Shown: positions 32,230 to 40,818 of the stretch, one piece after another
How the letters are laid out: every line of letters begins with the position of its first letter
How positions within the stretch are numbered: position 1 is the first letter of the stretch
Source: Spirosoma utsteinense
Lineage (GTDB): Bacteria; Bacteroidota; Bacteroidia; Cytophagales; Spirosomataceae
Length of the DNA stretch: 64,000 nucleotides
Direction of reading: 5' to 3'
Assembly (NCBI RefSeq): GCF_014282275.1
Contig: NZ_VFIA01000031.1
Span: 1 to 64,000 of the forward strand
The notes under the pieces: model-generated
The model's input: only the letters and a program-made list of their open reading frames with translations
The model's database searches: none
Told to the model about the DNA's origin: nothing
Position numbers and translations under genes: made by a program

Positions 32230-33381
32230 TTACGCGTACAGTTTCACGTCATCCAGCGAGATTTGATCACCACACATGATCACCAGCCGCTCAATGACGT
32301 TCCGCAGTTCGCGGACGTTACCCGTCCAGGGGAGCGACTGGAGGTAGGTCATAGCATCAGGCGTCATGTCTTTTAGTGGCGAACCGTACTCCGTAGCGAT
32401 ATCCTGCAAAAACTTATCGGCTAGCAGGGCGATATCGCTTCGGCGTTCGGCCAACGGTGGTACGTTGATAACAATGACACTCAGGCGGTGAAATAAGTCT
32501 TCGCGGAAGTTCCCGTTGGCAATTTCCTGCCGCAGGTCTTTGTTGGTAGCCGCAATAACCCGGACATTGACTTTGATCTCCTTGTCTCCGCCAACCCTGG
32601 TAATCTTATTTTCCTGTAGCGCCCGCAGCACCTTGGCCTGCGCCGATAAACTCATATCGCCAATCTCGTCGAGAAAAAGCGTACCGCTGTCAGCCTGCTC
32701 AAATTTACCCACGCGCCGGGCTACTGCTCCCGTGAAGGCACCCTTCTCATGGCCAAACAGTTCGCTCTCGATGAGTTCGCTCGGAATGGCCGCGCAGTTC
32801 ACTTCAACGAGTGGCATATTGGCACGACTGCCTTTTTCATGAATTTGCTTGGCAACCATCTCCTTACCCGAACCGTTGGCACCGGTAACGAGCACCCGCG
32901 CTTCGGTAGCAGCCACGCGGTTGATGGTATCTTTTACCTTTCGGATTGGATCTGATTCGCCAACGATCTCATTGAGTTTGTAAATCCGTTTCTTGAGTGT
33001 CTTGGTCTCCTGAACCAGCTTGGCCCGTTCAATGGCGTTACGGACCGTAATGAGTAATCGGTTAAGATCGGGTGGCTTGGTGATAAAATCGAAGGCACCC
33101 CGCTTTGTTGCTTCAACGGCGTTTTCGACGTTACCGAAGGCGGAAATCATAATGAACTGGGTGCTTTTACTGGCCTCGCTGGCTTTCAGGAGCAATTCCA
33201 GCCCATCCATTTTGGGCATTTTAATGTCGCACAGGGCTACTTCGTAGTTTGTGCGCATAATCATTTCCAGTCCCTCCTCGCCATCTTTGGCTTCGTCTAC
33301 ATCGTAGCCTTCATACTCTAAGATATCGCGTAGTGCCGCCCGAATGCTTTTTTCGTCGTCCACGATAATCAATTTGGCCAT
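32230..33381 (-). CDS. Sigma-54-dependent response regulator lacking a DNA-binding domain
   Basis: A 383-residue NtrC-type protein. The receiver domain has the acidic pocket VDDE (about 8-10) and phospho-acceptor D52 in CDIKMPKMDG. The AAA+ domain follows from about 145 with Walker A TGANGSGKEMV, the sigma-54 contact loop EKGAFTGAVARR (about 210-221), and the arginine finger region up to GNVRELRNVIERL. The protein ends at DDVKLYA, right after the AAA+ domain, whereas typical NtrC proteins have 440-480 aa and a Fis-type helix-turn-helix. There is no frameshift nearby and the true end is followed by the palindrome. It must act from solution or with a partner. Confidence 0.9.
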   Translation of the reverse strand: MAKLIIVDDEKSIRAALRDILEYEGYDVDEAKDGEEGLEMIMRTNYEVALCDIKMPKMDGLELLLKASEASKSTQFIMISAFGNVENAVEATKRGAFDFITKPPDLNRLLITVRNAIERAKLVQETKTLKKRIYKLNEIVGESDPIRKVKDTINRVAATEARVLVTGANGSGKEMVAKQIHEKGSRANMPLVEVNCAAIPSELIESELFGHEKGAFTGAVARRVGKFEQADSGTLFLDEIGDMSLSAQAKVLRALQENKITRVGGDKEIKVNVRVIAATNKDLRQEIANGNFREDLFHRLSVIVINVPPLAERRSDIALLADKFLQDIATEYGSPLKDMTPDAMTYLQSLPWTGNVRELRNVIERLVIMCGDQISLDDVKLYA

Positions 33382-33856
33382 ATAGTAAGGGTGGTTTGAA
33401 CAGTAAGGTTGTGTACAAGCTAAAATAAAGGGTTTGTAATTGCCCTGTACTGGTTAGTGCCCAAATGTAATCAATTTACACATTGTGGGGGCTAAGGAAG
33501 CTATTGGCATCATTCCTTTTTCCCTGAAAACGTGCTTTAATCGTTAACAAATTGTACGTAAATACCTCCATCAGGAGCTATGTTCATCCGGTTTCCTGGA
33601 AAATCAGCCTATCCTTTCTGAAGATGGTAATAATCCGTTAATAATATAGGGAAAGTAGTGTATTGTAAAGCCCTGCTGTTGTCAGGTTAACGCGATTTGT
33701 TATCCAGTATGCGTGACCGGTCGTGAGGGCGAAAAACGGCAGAAATGAAATAGACTACAGGCGTTTGCACCCGGTGTGTACGTTAATGACTAGTGGACCC
33801 ATGTTACCGGTTAAATTTGGTCTACATTTATTTGGCTTAACCCACTCATCGTACCC
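33382..33856. promoter_or_regulatory. 475-bp intergenic region between the sigma-54 activator and an esterase
   Basis: Holds both divergent promoters. On the minus strand CAAATGTA (33462-33469) reads TACATTTG, about 80 nt ahead of the activator gene. On the plus strand TAAATTTG at 33812-33819 lies 38 nt before the esterase. The middle (33500-33780) shows no coding frame. Confidence 0.45.
33812..33819 (+). promoter_or_regulatory. Candidate -7 element for the esterase gene
   Basis: TAAATTTG is an exact TAnnTTTG, 38 nt before the ATG. No TTTG is seen at -33, so it rests on the -7 element alone. Confidence 0.45.
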
Positions 33857-34804
33857 ATGTCTACTCGTACTGTACTTTTATGTGCGTTGATCACACTCTC
33901 AGCGATAACCGTCCCGGCCCAGTCACGCCGTCGGGCGCAGCTGACAGCTCCGCAGAGCAACAGCCCGGTGCCGGTTGTTTCGGCTCCGCAGGCACGGCTG
34001 CTGGAGAGTCTGCGGTTCAATAGTTCGCTGATGAACCAGGCAATCAACTACTCGATCTATCTGCCGCCTGATTATTATGTATCTAATCGTCGCTATCCGG
34101 TTGTGTATTTACTGCACGGTTACGGCGATAATGAAACCAGCTGGGTGCAGTTCGGCGAAGTCGACCGTATCGTAGATGACAACGTGAAAACGGGCCACCT
34201 GCCACCCATGATTATTGTGATGCCAAACGGGGGTGCCAGCTTTTACGTCAATGATTACCAGAACAAGGTTCGTTATGAGGACATGTTTGTTCAGGAACTG
34301 ATCCCCTATATCGATTCTTCGTTCCGTACCCGTCCGCAACGGGAGTACCGGGCTATATCGGGCCTGTCGATGGGCGGTTTTGGCTCACTGGCCCTGGCTA
34401 TGCACCGGCCCGACCTCTTTGGTTCCTGTGCCGCGTTGAGTGCGGCTGCCCGCACCGACGAGATGTTTGTTGCTATACCTGAAGAGCGGTACAATGCTGT
34501 TTTTAGCCCGGTATTTAGCGGCCCCGCCACGGGTAACGACCGGCTAACCCTCACCTGGAAACGCAATAACCCAATTACCCTGGCCCGGTCAGCGCCCGAA
34601 GGTGACCTGAAGAAAGTACGCTGGTATATCGACTGTGGCGACGATGACGCTTTGTCGGCAGGCAACTCGCTCTTACATATAGCGCTGCTCGATCGTAGGA
34701 TTCCGCACGAATACCGCGTTCGGGATGGTGCCCATACCTGGGCCTACTGGCGGACGGGGCTACCTGATGCGCTGAAATTCATAGCCGAAAATTTCCGCCG
34801 GTAA
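33857..34804 (+). CDS. Secreted esterase of the feruloyl-esterase/esterase-D (CE1-like) type
   Basis: A 315-residue alpha/beta hydrolase with a signal peptide (about 1-22, ending VPAQ). The oxyanion segment YPVVYLLHGYGDNETSW (about 83-99) precedes the nucleophile elbow GLSMGG (about 169-174). The acid is probably the aspartate in IDCGDDDAL and the histidine is in DGAHTWAYW (about 293-301). This order fits the esterase D and CE1 family, which removes acyl or feruloyl groups from sugars. It is probably periplasmic or outer-membrane attached. It converges with the DUF2911 gene with only 7 nt between stops. Confidence 0.88.
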   Translation: MSTRTVLLCALITLSAITVPAQSRRRAQLTAPQSNSPVPVVSAPQARLLESLRFNSSLMNQAINYSIYLPPDYYVSNRRYPVVYLLHGYGDNETSWVQFGEVDRIVDDNVKTGHLPPMIIVMPNGGASFYVNDYQNKVRYEDMFVQELIPYIDSSFRTRPQREYRAISGLSMGGFGSLALAMHRPDLFGSCAALSAAARTDEMFVAIPEERYNAVFSPVFSGPATGNDRLTLTWKRNNPITLARSAPEGDLKKVRWYIDCGDDDALSAGNSLLHIALLDRRIPHEYRVRDGAHTWAYWRTGLPDALKFIAENFRR

Positions 34805-34811
34805 GCGGGAC

Positions 34812-35336
34812 CTACTGCCTGATCGGAACGACGGCTTCGGTGGTGTCCCAGGCCAATACCATGTCGGTTCCGCCCGTGGCTGGGGCAAAACTGATTGTGA
34901 ATTGCTCGGCCATCGGGCTGTGCGGACGGGTGTTGACCATGACGCGCAATTCATCTTTTGTGGAATCGTAATTAGTACCCCACTGGCCGGTCTCCCGATT
35001 GAAAATCATTTGCCAGCCATTCGGGAATGGAACAGACCATAATGAGTATTTGCCCGATTTCAATTGCTTGCCCGCAATGGTTACTGGCTGTTTGAACTCA
35101 ATGATTGTTGCTTCGTTGGCACCCGTACGCCAGACTTTCTGGTAAGGAACCAGTTCGCCAAAGATTACGCGCCCTTTCTTGTAGGGCTGGCAATAGTTGA
35201 CTTTTACGGTGAGGCCATTCTGCGTGGTCTCCGCTACGGCTTCGGGGCTTCCCGACTTGGTGACCGTTCGCAGTACAAAGATGCCGACGAGTACGACAGC
35301 GGCAATGACGCCGAGGATGATAAAGATACGTTTCAT
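34812..35336 (-). CDS. DUF2911 domain protein
   Basis: A 174-residue protein with an N-terminal membrane anchor (about 5-24). The rest is the DUF2911 domain: LTVKVNYCQPYKKGRVIFGELVPY with the YSRPSKKGR-like signature (here YCQPYKKGRVIFG), VWRTGANEATIIEF, then GKYSLWSVP and NRETGQWGTNYD. The family is common in Bacteroidota, beta-sandwich in nature, and of unknown role. It lies downstream of uvrB with a 224-nt gap that includes hairpins. Confidence 0.85.
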   Translation of the reverse strand: MKRIFIILGVIAAVVLVGIFVLRTVTKSGSPEAVAETTQNGLTVKVNYCQPYKKGRVIFGELVPYQKVWRTGANEATIIEFKQPVTIAGKQLKSGKYSLWSVPFPNGWQMIFNRETGQWGTNYDSTKDELRVMVNTRPHSPMAEQFTISFAPATGGTDMVLAWDTTEAVVPIRQ

Positions 35337-35442
35337 AATTTCCTGGTGGTTTGGGACTGATACCGGGCAAGTTAGGCAGAATTAGGAAATCGGCTCGCCA
35401 AACGTTGCTGCCTGTTCTGGAAACTGACAGGAATAAAAGAAA

Positions 35443-35550
35443 TGAGGTGACACGGTCATACCGCATCACCTCACTATGAGCCTATAAAAATCTGTCTGAA
35501 GTCGCTTCCTGCCCGTGCATGAGCTGGCAACTTATGCCCGGCGAAGCGAC
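35443..35550 (-). terminator. Hairpin region downstream of uvrB
   Basis: TGAGGTGA (35443-35450) pairs with TCACCTCA (35466-35473), and GTCGCTTC (35501-35508) pairs with GAAGCGAC (35543-35550). Both stems lie after the uvrB stop on the minus strand and may together terminate its transcript. Neither has a clear U tract. Confidence 0.35.
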
Positions 35551-35560
35551 AGGCAGGCTA

Positions 35561-37582
35561 TCAAGCCGTTTCCTTCTTCAGCTTGTCGCGCAGCTGAAAC
35601 AGTTCATCGCGCAGACGGGCCGCTTCCAGGAAGTCGAGATCCCGGGCAGCACGCTCCATTTTGACCTGCGTATCGTAGATGACTTTTTCCAGATCGTTCT
35701 TGCCCATGTATTTGACAATCGGGTCGGCCGCAATCCGAATCTCGTCAGGTTCGACGTAAAACTGTTTCACCTTCGAGTCGGCAACTTTGGTTTGACCCAT
35801 GATGGCCTCGCGCGACTTGAAGATCGTTTTAGGCGTAATACCATTATCGGTGTTATATTCCAGCTGGATGGCCCGGCGTCGGTTCGTTTCATCGATGGCC
35901 TTCTGCATAGAGCCCGTCATGGTATCGGCATACATGATAACCTTGCCGTTTACATTCCGGGCTGCACGGCCAATGGTCTGAATCAGCGACCGGATATCCC
36001 GCAGGAAGCCTTCTTTATCGGCGTCCATGATAGCCACCAGCGACACTTCCGGTAAGTCGAGTCCTTCGCGCAGCAGGTTGACACCCACCAGTACATCGAA
36101 TACGCCCAGCCGCAGATCGCGCAGGATTTCGACCCGGTCGAGCGTTTTTACTTCCGAGTGGATATAGCGCGTTTTGATGCCTACCCGCTCCAGATACTTG
36201 GTCAGCTCTTCGGCCATGCGTTTGGTCAGCGTCGTGACCAACACCCGTTCACCGACTTTGATACGGCTGTCGATGGATTCGAGCAGATCATCGATCTGGT
36301 TCAGGCTGGGGCGTACTTCTATTTCGGGATCGAGCAAGCCGGTTGGCCGGATAAGCTGCTCCACAACGACGCCCTCACTCCGGCGCAATTCGTAATCGGA
36401 TGGGGTAGCCGACACATAAATTGACTGACCACATAGCTCTTCGAACTCCTGGAAGGTCAGCGGGCGGTTGTCCATGGCCGAGGGAAGCCGGAAACCATAG
36501 TCTACGAGGGCCGTCTTGCGGGATCGGTCACCGCCCCACATGGCCCGTATCTGCGGGATGGTCGCGTGGCTTTCGTCGATGACCATCAGGTAATCATCCG
36601 GAAAATAATCGAGCAGGCAGAAAGGCCGCTGGCCGGGCATGCGTTTGTCAAAATAGCGGGAATAGTTCTCGATACCCGAGCAGTAACCCAGTTCGCGCAT
36701 CATTTCGAGGTCGAATTCGGTTCGTTCCCGAATGCGGGTAGCCTCCTGTTCGCGAAACTCCGACTCGAAGTAGCGGACCTGCGTGACCATATCATCCTGA
36801 ATCTGGTTGATGGCCCCGTTGAGCGTGTCGCGGCCTGTTACAAAAAGATTAGCCGGAAATATAGTCACCAGTGTCTCGCTGGACAGTTTCTTGCCGGTGC
36901 CGGGATCGATCCGCTGTATGGTCTCTATTTCGTCGCCAAAGAAAATAACGCGGTAAGCAAAGTCGGCGTAGGCCACATACAGATCGACCGTGTCGCCTTT
37001 AACCCGGAAATTGCCCCGGGCAAACTCGCCTTCGGTACGGCTGTAGAGAATACTGACCAGCTGGTGCAGGAAGTGGTTGCGGCTCATCTGCTCGCCCACC
37101 CCGATCCGCACCACGTTACGTTTGAATTCTTCGGGGTTGCCCATGCCATAGATACATGACACCGACGCGACCACGATTACGTCGCGCCGACCGCTCATCA
37201 GGGCTGACGTGGCTGCCAGCCGCAGCTTGTCAATTTCCTCATTGATGGCGAGGTCTTTCTCGATGTACGTACCCGTTGTAGCGATGTAGGCTTCGGGCTG
37301 GTAGTAGTCGTAGTAGGAAATGAAGTACTCGACGGCGTTTTCAGGGAAAAACTGCTTGAATTCGCCGTAAAGCTGAGCAGCCAATGTCTTGTTATGGCTC
37401 AGTACGAGGGTGGGCCGGTTGGTTTGAGCGATGACATTGGCCACCGAAAACGTTTTGCCCGACCCCGTTACACCCAGCAACACCTGGGCGGGTTCGCCTT
37501 CCCGAACGCCTTTCACCATCTTCTCGATAGCGGCAGGCTGATCGCCGGTAGGCTGGAATTCTGACGTTAGTTTGAAATTCAT
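35561..37582 (-). CDS. uvrB: Excinuclease ABC subunit B
   Basis: The 673-residue damage-verification helicase of nucleotide excision repair. Walker A is GVTGSGKT (about 38-45). The beta-hairpin that probes DNA is in YYDYYQPEAYI (about 90-100). Walker B is DESH in MVIDESHATIPQIR, motif VI is IGRAARNVNGK, and the C-terminal UVR motif that contacts UvrA and UvrC is RAARDLDFLEAARLRDEL (about 645-662). It is full length. A well spaced promoter (TTG-N20-TAAATTAG) lies 34 nt upstream. Confidence 0.98.
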   Translation of the reverse strand: MNFKLTSEFQPTGDQPAAIEKMVKGVREGEPAQVLLGVTGSGKTFSVANVIAQTNRPTLVLSHNKTLAAQLYGEFKQFFPENAVEYFISYYDYYQPEAYIATTGTYIEKDLAINEEIDKLRLAATSALMSGRRDVIVVASVSCIYGMGNPEEFKRNVVRIGVGEQMSRNHFLHQLVSILYSRTEGEFARGNFRVKGDTVDLYVAYADFAYRVIFFGDEIETIQRIDPGTGKKLSSETLVTIFPANLFVTGRDTLNGAINQIQDDMVTQVRYFESEFREQEATRIRERTEFDLEMMRELGYCSGIENYSRYFDKRMPGQRPFCLLDYFPDDYLMVIDESHATIPQIRAMWGGDRSRKTALVDYGFRLPSAMDNRPLTFQEFEELCGQSIYVSATPSDYELRRSEGVVVEQLIRPTGLLDPEIEVRPSLNQIDDLLESIDSRIKVGERVLVTTLTKRMAEELTKYLERVGIKTRYIHSEVKTLDRVEILRDLRLGVFDVLVGVNLLREGLDLPEVSLVAIMDADKEGFLRDIRSLIQTIGRAARNVNGKVIMYADTMTGSMQKAIDETNRRRAIQLEYNTDNGITPKTIFKSREAIMGQTKVADSKVKQFYVEPDEIRIAADPIVKYMGKNDLEKVIYDTQVKMERAARDLDFLEAARLRDELFQLRDKLKKETA

Positions 37583-37615
37583 TCGTATTGGCCTGTGCGG
37601 CCCGCTGTAATCAGG

Positions 37616-37646
37616 CTAATTTACGAAAAATCGGAACGGATTGCAA
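37616..37646 (-). promoter_or_regulatory. uvrB promoter
   Basis: On the minus strand TTG (37646-37644) is followed after 20 nt by TAAATTAG (37623-37616), one mismatch from TAnnTTTG, and 34 nt then lead to the uvrB ATG. Both elements and the spacing fit the Bacteroidota housekeeping promoter. Confidence 0.6.
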
Positions 37647-37660
37647 GGCTGGCTTTTCCG

Positions 37661-38155
37661 TTATTTTATCGTCCGCTTCATGCTTTGTTTGTCTTTCCGG
37701 CGGTGTTCTTGCTCGTCCAGTTTCTCCTGGTGGATCTCCTCCGCTTCTTCCACGGAGTGCGTTTCATACAGGCTGTCCTGCGCTTTGGCTTTCTCGACCA
37801 ACTTGCCAAAAAACTGGTGTAGGGCCATAAGTTCTACCTCGCTCAGGTCTTCCACATTGAGCAGTCGGTTGGAGGCTTTCCGATTGACCGCGATCAATTC
37901 GTTCAGCTTGATCTGCATGGCCAGTGAGTCTTTGTTCTGCGATTTCTGAATCAGAAATACCATCAGAAAGGTAATGATCGTCGTGCTGGTGTTGATGACC
38001 AGTTGCCAGGTATCGGAATAGCCGAAAAGCGGACCGGTAAAGACCCAGACGATAATGGTTGTCAACGCCAGCAAAAAGGCCGTCGATGAACCGGTAGCCC
38101 GGGTTGCCGTAGAGGCAAACGACTCGAAGCGTTGCGTGAATGAATTTGTTTTCAT
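37661..38155 (-). CDS. Low-affinity iron permease family membrane protein
   Basis: A 164-residue protein resembling the Fe_perm (low-affinity iron permease) family. It starts with ATRATGSSTAFLLALTTIIVWVFTGPLF, giving membrane segment 1 at about 22-42, followed by the family motif YSDTWQLVINTSTTIITFLMVFLIQ (about 46-70), segment 2. The next helix has KLNELI and ASNRLLNVEDLSEVEL, and the C-terminus is long and highly charged. Despite the name, bacterial members are not shown to carry iron. It lies 78 nt upstream of uvrB on the same strand. Confidence 0.85.
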   Translation of the reverse strand: MKTNSFTQRFESFASTATRATGSSTAFLLALTTIIVWVFTGPLFGYSDTWQLVINTSTTIITFLMVFLIQKSQNKDSLAMQIKLNELIAVNRKASNRLLNVEDLSEVELMALHQFFGKLVEKAKAQDSLYETHSVEEAEEIHQEKLDEQEHRRKDKQSMKRTIK

Positions 38156-38270
38156 GAACAGGAATGGTTTCTAAACGTATAGATACCGTGTAAACGCTGC
38201 CAACGCTACTTCCAGAAATTAAATCACATTAATGTCTGCTCCGGGGGCTTTGAGGCACCATTTTTCCTGT

Positions 38271-38777
38271 CTAGGGCATCTGTCCGGTTTCACGGCGCAG
38301 GCTGTCGGCAGAAATTTTTGCCGCCCTTGCGCCTTTGGCAAGGTACCGGCGTAGTTTCGGTATGGCCAGGGCCATATCGGCCAGGGTCAGCATGCCATTG
38401 ATGCCGGTGTAGCCAACAGAACGCTGGACCAGTTCGCCATTGGGGGCAATAAAGAGCAGGGTAGGGTAACTCCCTACGGCATAGGTACGGGCCAGGTCTG
38501 CGCCCTCGCCAAACTCGGCGTTTATCTGGTAATTGACAAAGCGCGCATTGTATTTCTCAGCCACTTTGGCATTTGGAAACGCTTCCCGGGCCATCCGGCG
38601 ACAGGGCGGGCACCAGGTTGTATAGACATCGAGGAAGATCGGCTTATTCTGAAGTCTGGCTTCGGCCAGGGCCGCCTGCCACGAGCCCGCAAAGAAGGTA
38701 ACGCCTGCCGGTGGCTGGGCATGGAGTTGACGCGTAGTGAGGAAGCAAAATGCCAACAGGAGTAATGCGGTTTTCAC
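38271..38777 (-). CDS. Secreted thioredoxin-fold protein
   Basis: A 168-residue protein starting at a GTG (38777) that gives the signal peptide MKTALLLLAFCFLTTRQLHAQ. The frame stays open further upstream but would overlap the divergent ABC gene. The active site is YTTWCPPCRRM near residues 53-63, and the cis-proline is in VGSYPTLLFI (about 105-114). The end is basic. This is the DsbD-gamma or thiol-disulfide thioredoxin_7-like type that acts in the periplasm, reducing or exchanging disulfides. No partner such as DsbD is adjacent. Confidence 0.85.
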   Translation of the reverse strand: MKTALLLLAFCFLTTRQLHAQPPAGVTFFAGSWQAALAEARLQNKPIFLDVYTTWCPPCRRMAREAFPNAKVAEKYNARFVNYQINAEFGEGADLARTYAVGSYPTLLFIAPNGELVQRSVGYTGINGMLTLADMALAIPKLRRYLAKGARAAKISADSLRRETGQMP

Positions 38778-38904
38778 AGGTTGTGGGCAATGGGGAATGA
38801 ACGTAGACAAGCAGAAACAAAGGTAGCCAGACGAACGGTTTTCCGGGCTCCGTTCCGTGGTATTCGGGTGAACTAATACCCTGGCCAGCTTGTCTTTTTT
38901 ATAC

Positions 38905-40755
38905 ATGGCAAAGAAGACACAAACAAGCACGAATCCCGCTGATACTAAGGACGAACTAAGCTGGCGCGAACGATTTGCTGCCCTCGGAAACCTGCCTGCT
39001 TTTTTTAAACTGGTGTGGGAGGTATCACCGGCATTATTTATTGGCAACGCATTCCTGCGGCTTATCCGGGCCGCCATTCCGGCGGCTACGCTTTACATTG
39101 GCAAGTTGCTGATCGATGAGGTCGTACGGCTATCGGCACCGGGCGGGCCTGATGATACGACCTACCTCTGGACCCTTGTTGGGGCTGAATTTGGACTGGC
39201 CATTCTGTCGACGGCATTAGGTCGGGCAGTGGCACTCATGGATGGGCTGCTGGGCGATCTGTTCGCCAACCGGACTTCTGTCCGGCTCATGGAGCATGCT
39301 GCCACGCTCGATCTGGAGCAGTTCGAGGACGCTACCTTCTACGATAAACTGGAACGGGCCCGACGGCAGACCAACGGCCGGACGGCGCTGCTTTCCGGGG
39401 TGTTCGGGCAGGTACAGGAATTGATCTCGGTTGGCTTTCTGGCGGCTGGTCTGGCCGTATACAATCCGTGGCTGTTGCTCCTGATCCTGGTGGCGGTTAC
39501 GCCCTCGTTCATCGGCGACAACTACTTCAACCAGCGCAGCTACTCACTCACCCGTTCGTGGACGCCCGAACGGCGCGAGCTTGACTATTTGCGGTTTGTG
39601 GGCGCTAGTGATGAAACGGCCAAGGAGGTCAAGATTTTCGGACTATCGGGTTTCCTGATCGACCGGTTCCGTACATTGTCGGATGAGTTTTTTCAGAAAA
39701 ATAAGGCGTTGGCTATCAGCCGGGCAGGCTGGGGCGTGGTACTTACAGCCCTCGGAACGGCTGGCTACTACGGTGCCTATGTCTGGATTGTGGCCCGCGC
39801 TGTCAGCGGGCAGATTTCGCTTGGCGATCTGACGTTTCTGGCCGGGTCGTTCCGGCAGGTGCGGGGTTCCCTGGAAGGGATTCTGCTTCAGTTCAGCAGC
39901 CTGACGCAGGAAGCTATCTACCTGCAGGATCTGTTCGATTACTTCGCCATTGAGCCGCTCATTCATTCGCCCAAAACGATACGGCCATTTCCTAAACCCA
40001 TTCGTGAAGGGTTTGTCTTTGACAATGTCGGTTTCAAATACACCAATTCCGAACGCTGGGCCTTGCGTAATCTGTCGTTTACACTTCAGGCAGGCGAGAA
40101 GCTGGCCCTGGTGGGGGAGAACGGTGCGGGTAAGACCACGCTGGTCAAACTGCTGGCCCGACTCTACGACCCCATCGAAGGCCGTATTTTGCTCGACGGA
40201 CACGACCTGCGCGAGTATGATCTCGAAGAACTCCGACGAAATATCGGGGTCATCTTTCAGGACTACACCCGGTTCAAAATGTCGGCTGGTATCAACATTG
40301 CCGTGGGAGACATCGACCAGCGTACCAACCAGCCCCGTATCGAAACCTCAGCGCAGCGGAGTCTGGCCGACACGGTCATTGCCAAACTTTCCGGTGGCTA
40401 CGATCAGCAGTTGGGCCGGTCGTTTGGGAAAGGGGTTGAGCTATCGGGTGGCGAGTGGCAGAAAGTAGCGCTGGGCCGGGCCTACATGCGTGATGCCCAG
40501 TTGATCATTCTCGACGAACCGACGGCCGCCCTCGACGCGCGGGCCGAGTACGAAGTGTTCCAGCGGTTTGGTCAGTTGACCGACGGGAAATCGTCTGTTA
40601 TCATCTCCCACCGGTTCAGCACTGTACGGATGGCCGACCGGATTCTGGTGCTGGAAAACGGCACCCTGCTCGAAATCGGGAGTCATTACGAGCTACTCGA
40701 AAAAGACGGCCGCTACGCCGAGTTGTTCGGCTTGCAGGCGCGGGGGTATCAATAA
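38905..40755 (+). CDS. ABC transporter, fused permease and ATPase (exporter type)
   Basis: A 616-residue half-transporter. The ATG at 38905 (MAKKTQ) is preferred over 38890 because nothing conserved precedes it. The membrane domain covers about 25-345 with six hydrophobic stretches, and the ATPase follows: Walker A GENGAGKTTL near 403, signature LSGGEWQKVALGRA near 515, Walker B LIILDEPTAALD, and ISHRF. It is the MsbA-like exporter layout and should work as a homodimer. The substrate is unknown. It diverges from the thioredoxin gene. Confidence 0.92.
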   Translation: MAKKTQTSTNPADTKDELSWRERFAALGNLPAFFKLVWEVSPALFIGNAFLRLIRAAIPAATLYIGKLLIDEVVRLSAPGGPDDTTYLWTLVGAEFGLAILSTALGRAVALMDGLLGDLFANRTSVRLMEHAATLDLEQFEDATFYDKLERARRQTNGRTALLSGVFGQVQELISVGFLAAGLAVYNPWLLLLILVAVTPSFIGDNYFNQRSYSLTRSWTPERRELDYLRFVGASDETAKEVKIFGLSGFLIDRFRTLSDEFFQKNKALAISRAGWGVVLTALGTAGYYGAYVWIVARAVSGQISLGDLTFLAGSFRQVRGSLEGILLQFSSLTQEAIYLQDLFDYFAIEPLIHSPKTIRPFPKPIREGFVFDNVGFKYTNSERWALRNLSFTLQAGEKLALVGENGAGKTTLVKLLARLYDPIEGRILLDGHDLREYDLEELRRNIGVIFQDYTRFKMSAGINIAVGDIDQRTNQPRIETSAQRSLADTVIAKLSGGYDQQLGRSFGKGVELSGGEWQKVALGRAYMRDAQLIILDEPTAALDARAEYEVFQRFGQLTDGKSSVIISHRFSTVRMADRILVLENGTLLEIGSHYELLEKDGRYAELFGLQARGYQ

Positions 40756-40815
40756 TGTTTGTGCATAGAAAAGCCAGTTATAGTCAACTGTAGCTGGCTT
40801 TTCTGTGCACAAACA
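40756..40815. terminator. Bidirectional terminator, 22-bp arms
   Basis: Arms 40756-40777 and 40794-40815 match at 21 of 22 positions around a 16-nt loop. It starts at the base after the ABC exporter stop and ends four bases before the stop of the convergent oxidoreductase. Confidence 0.8.
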
Positions 40816-40818
40816 GAT

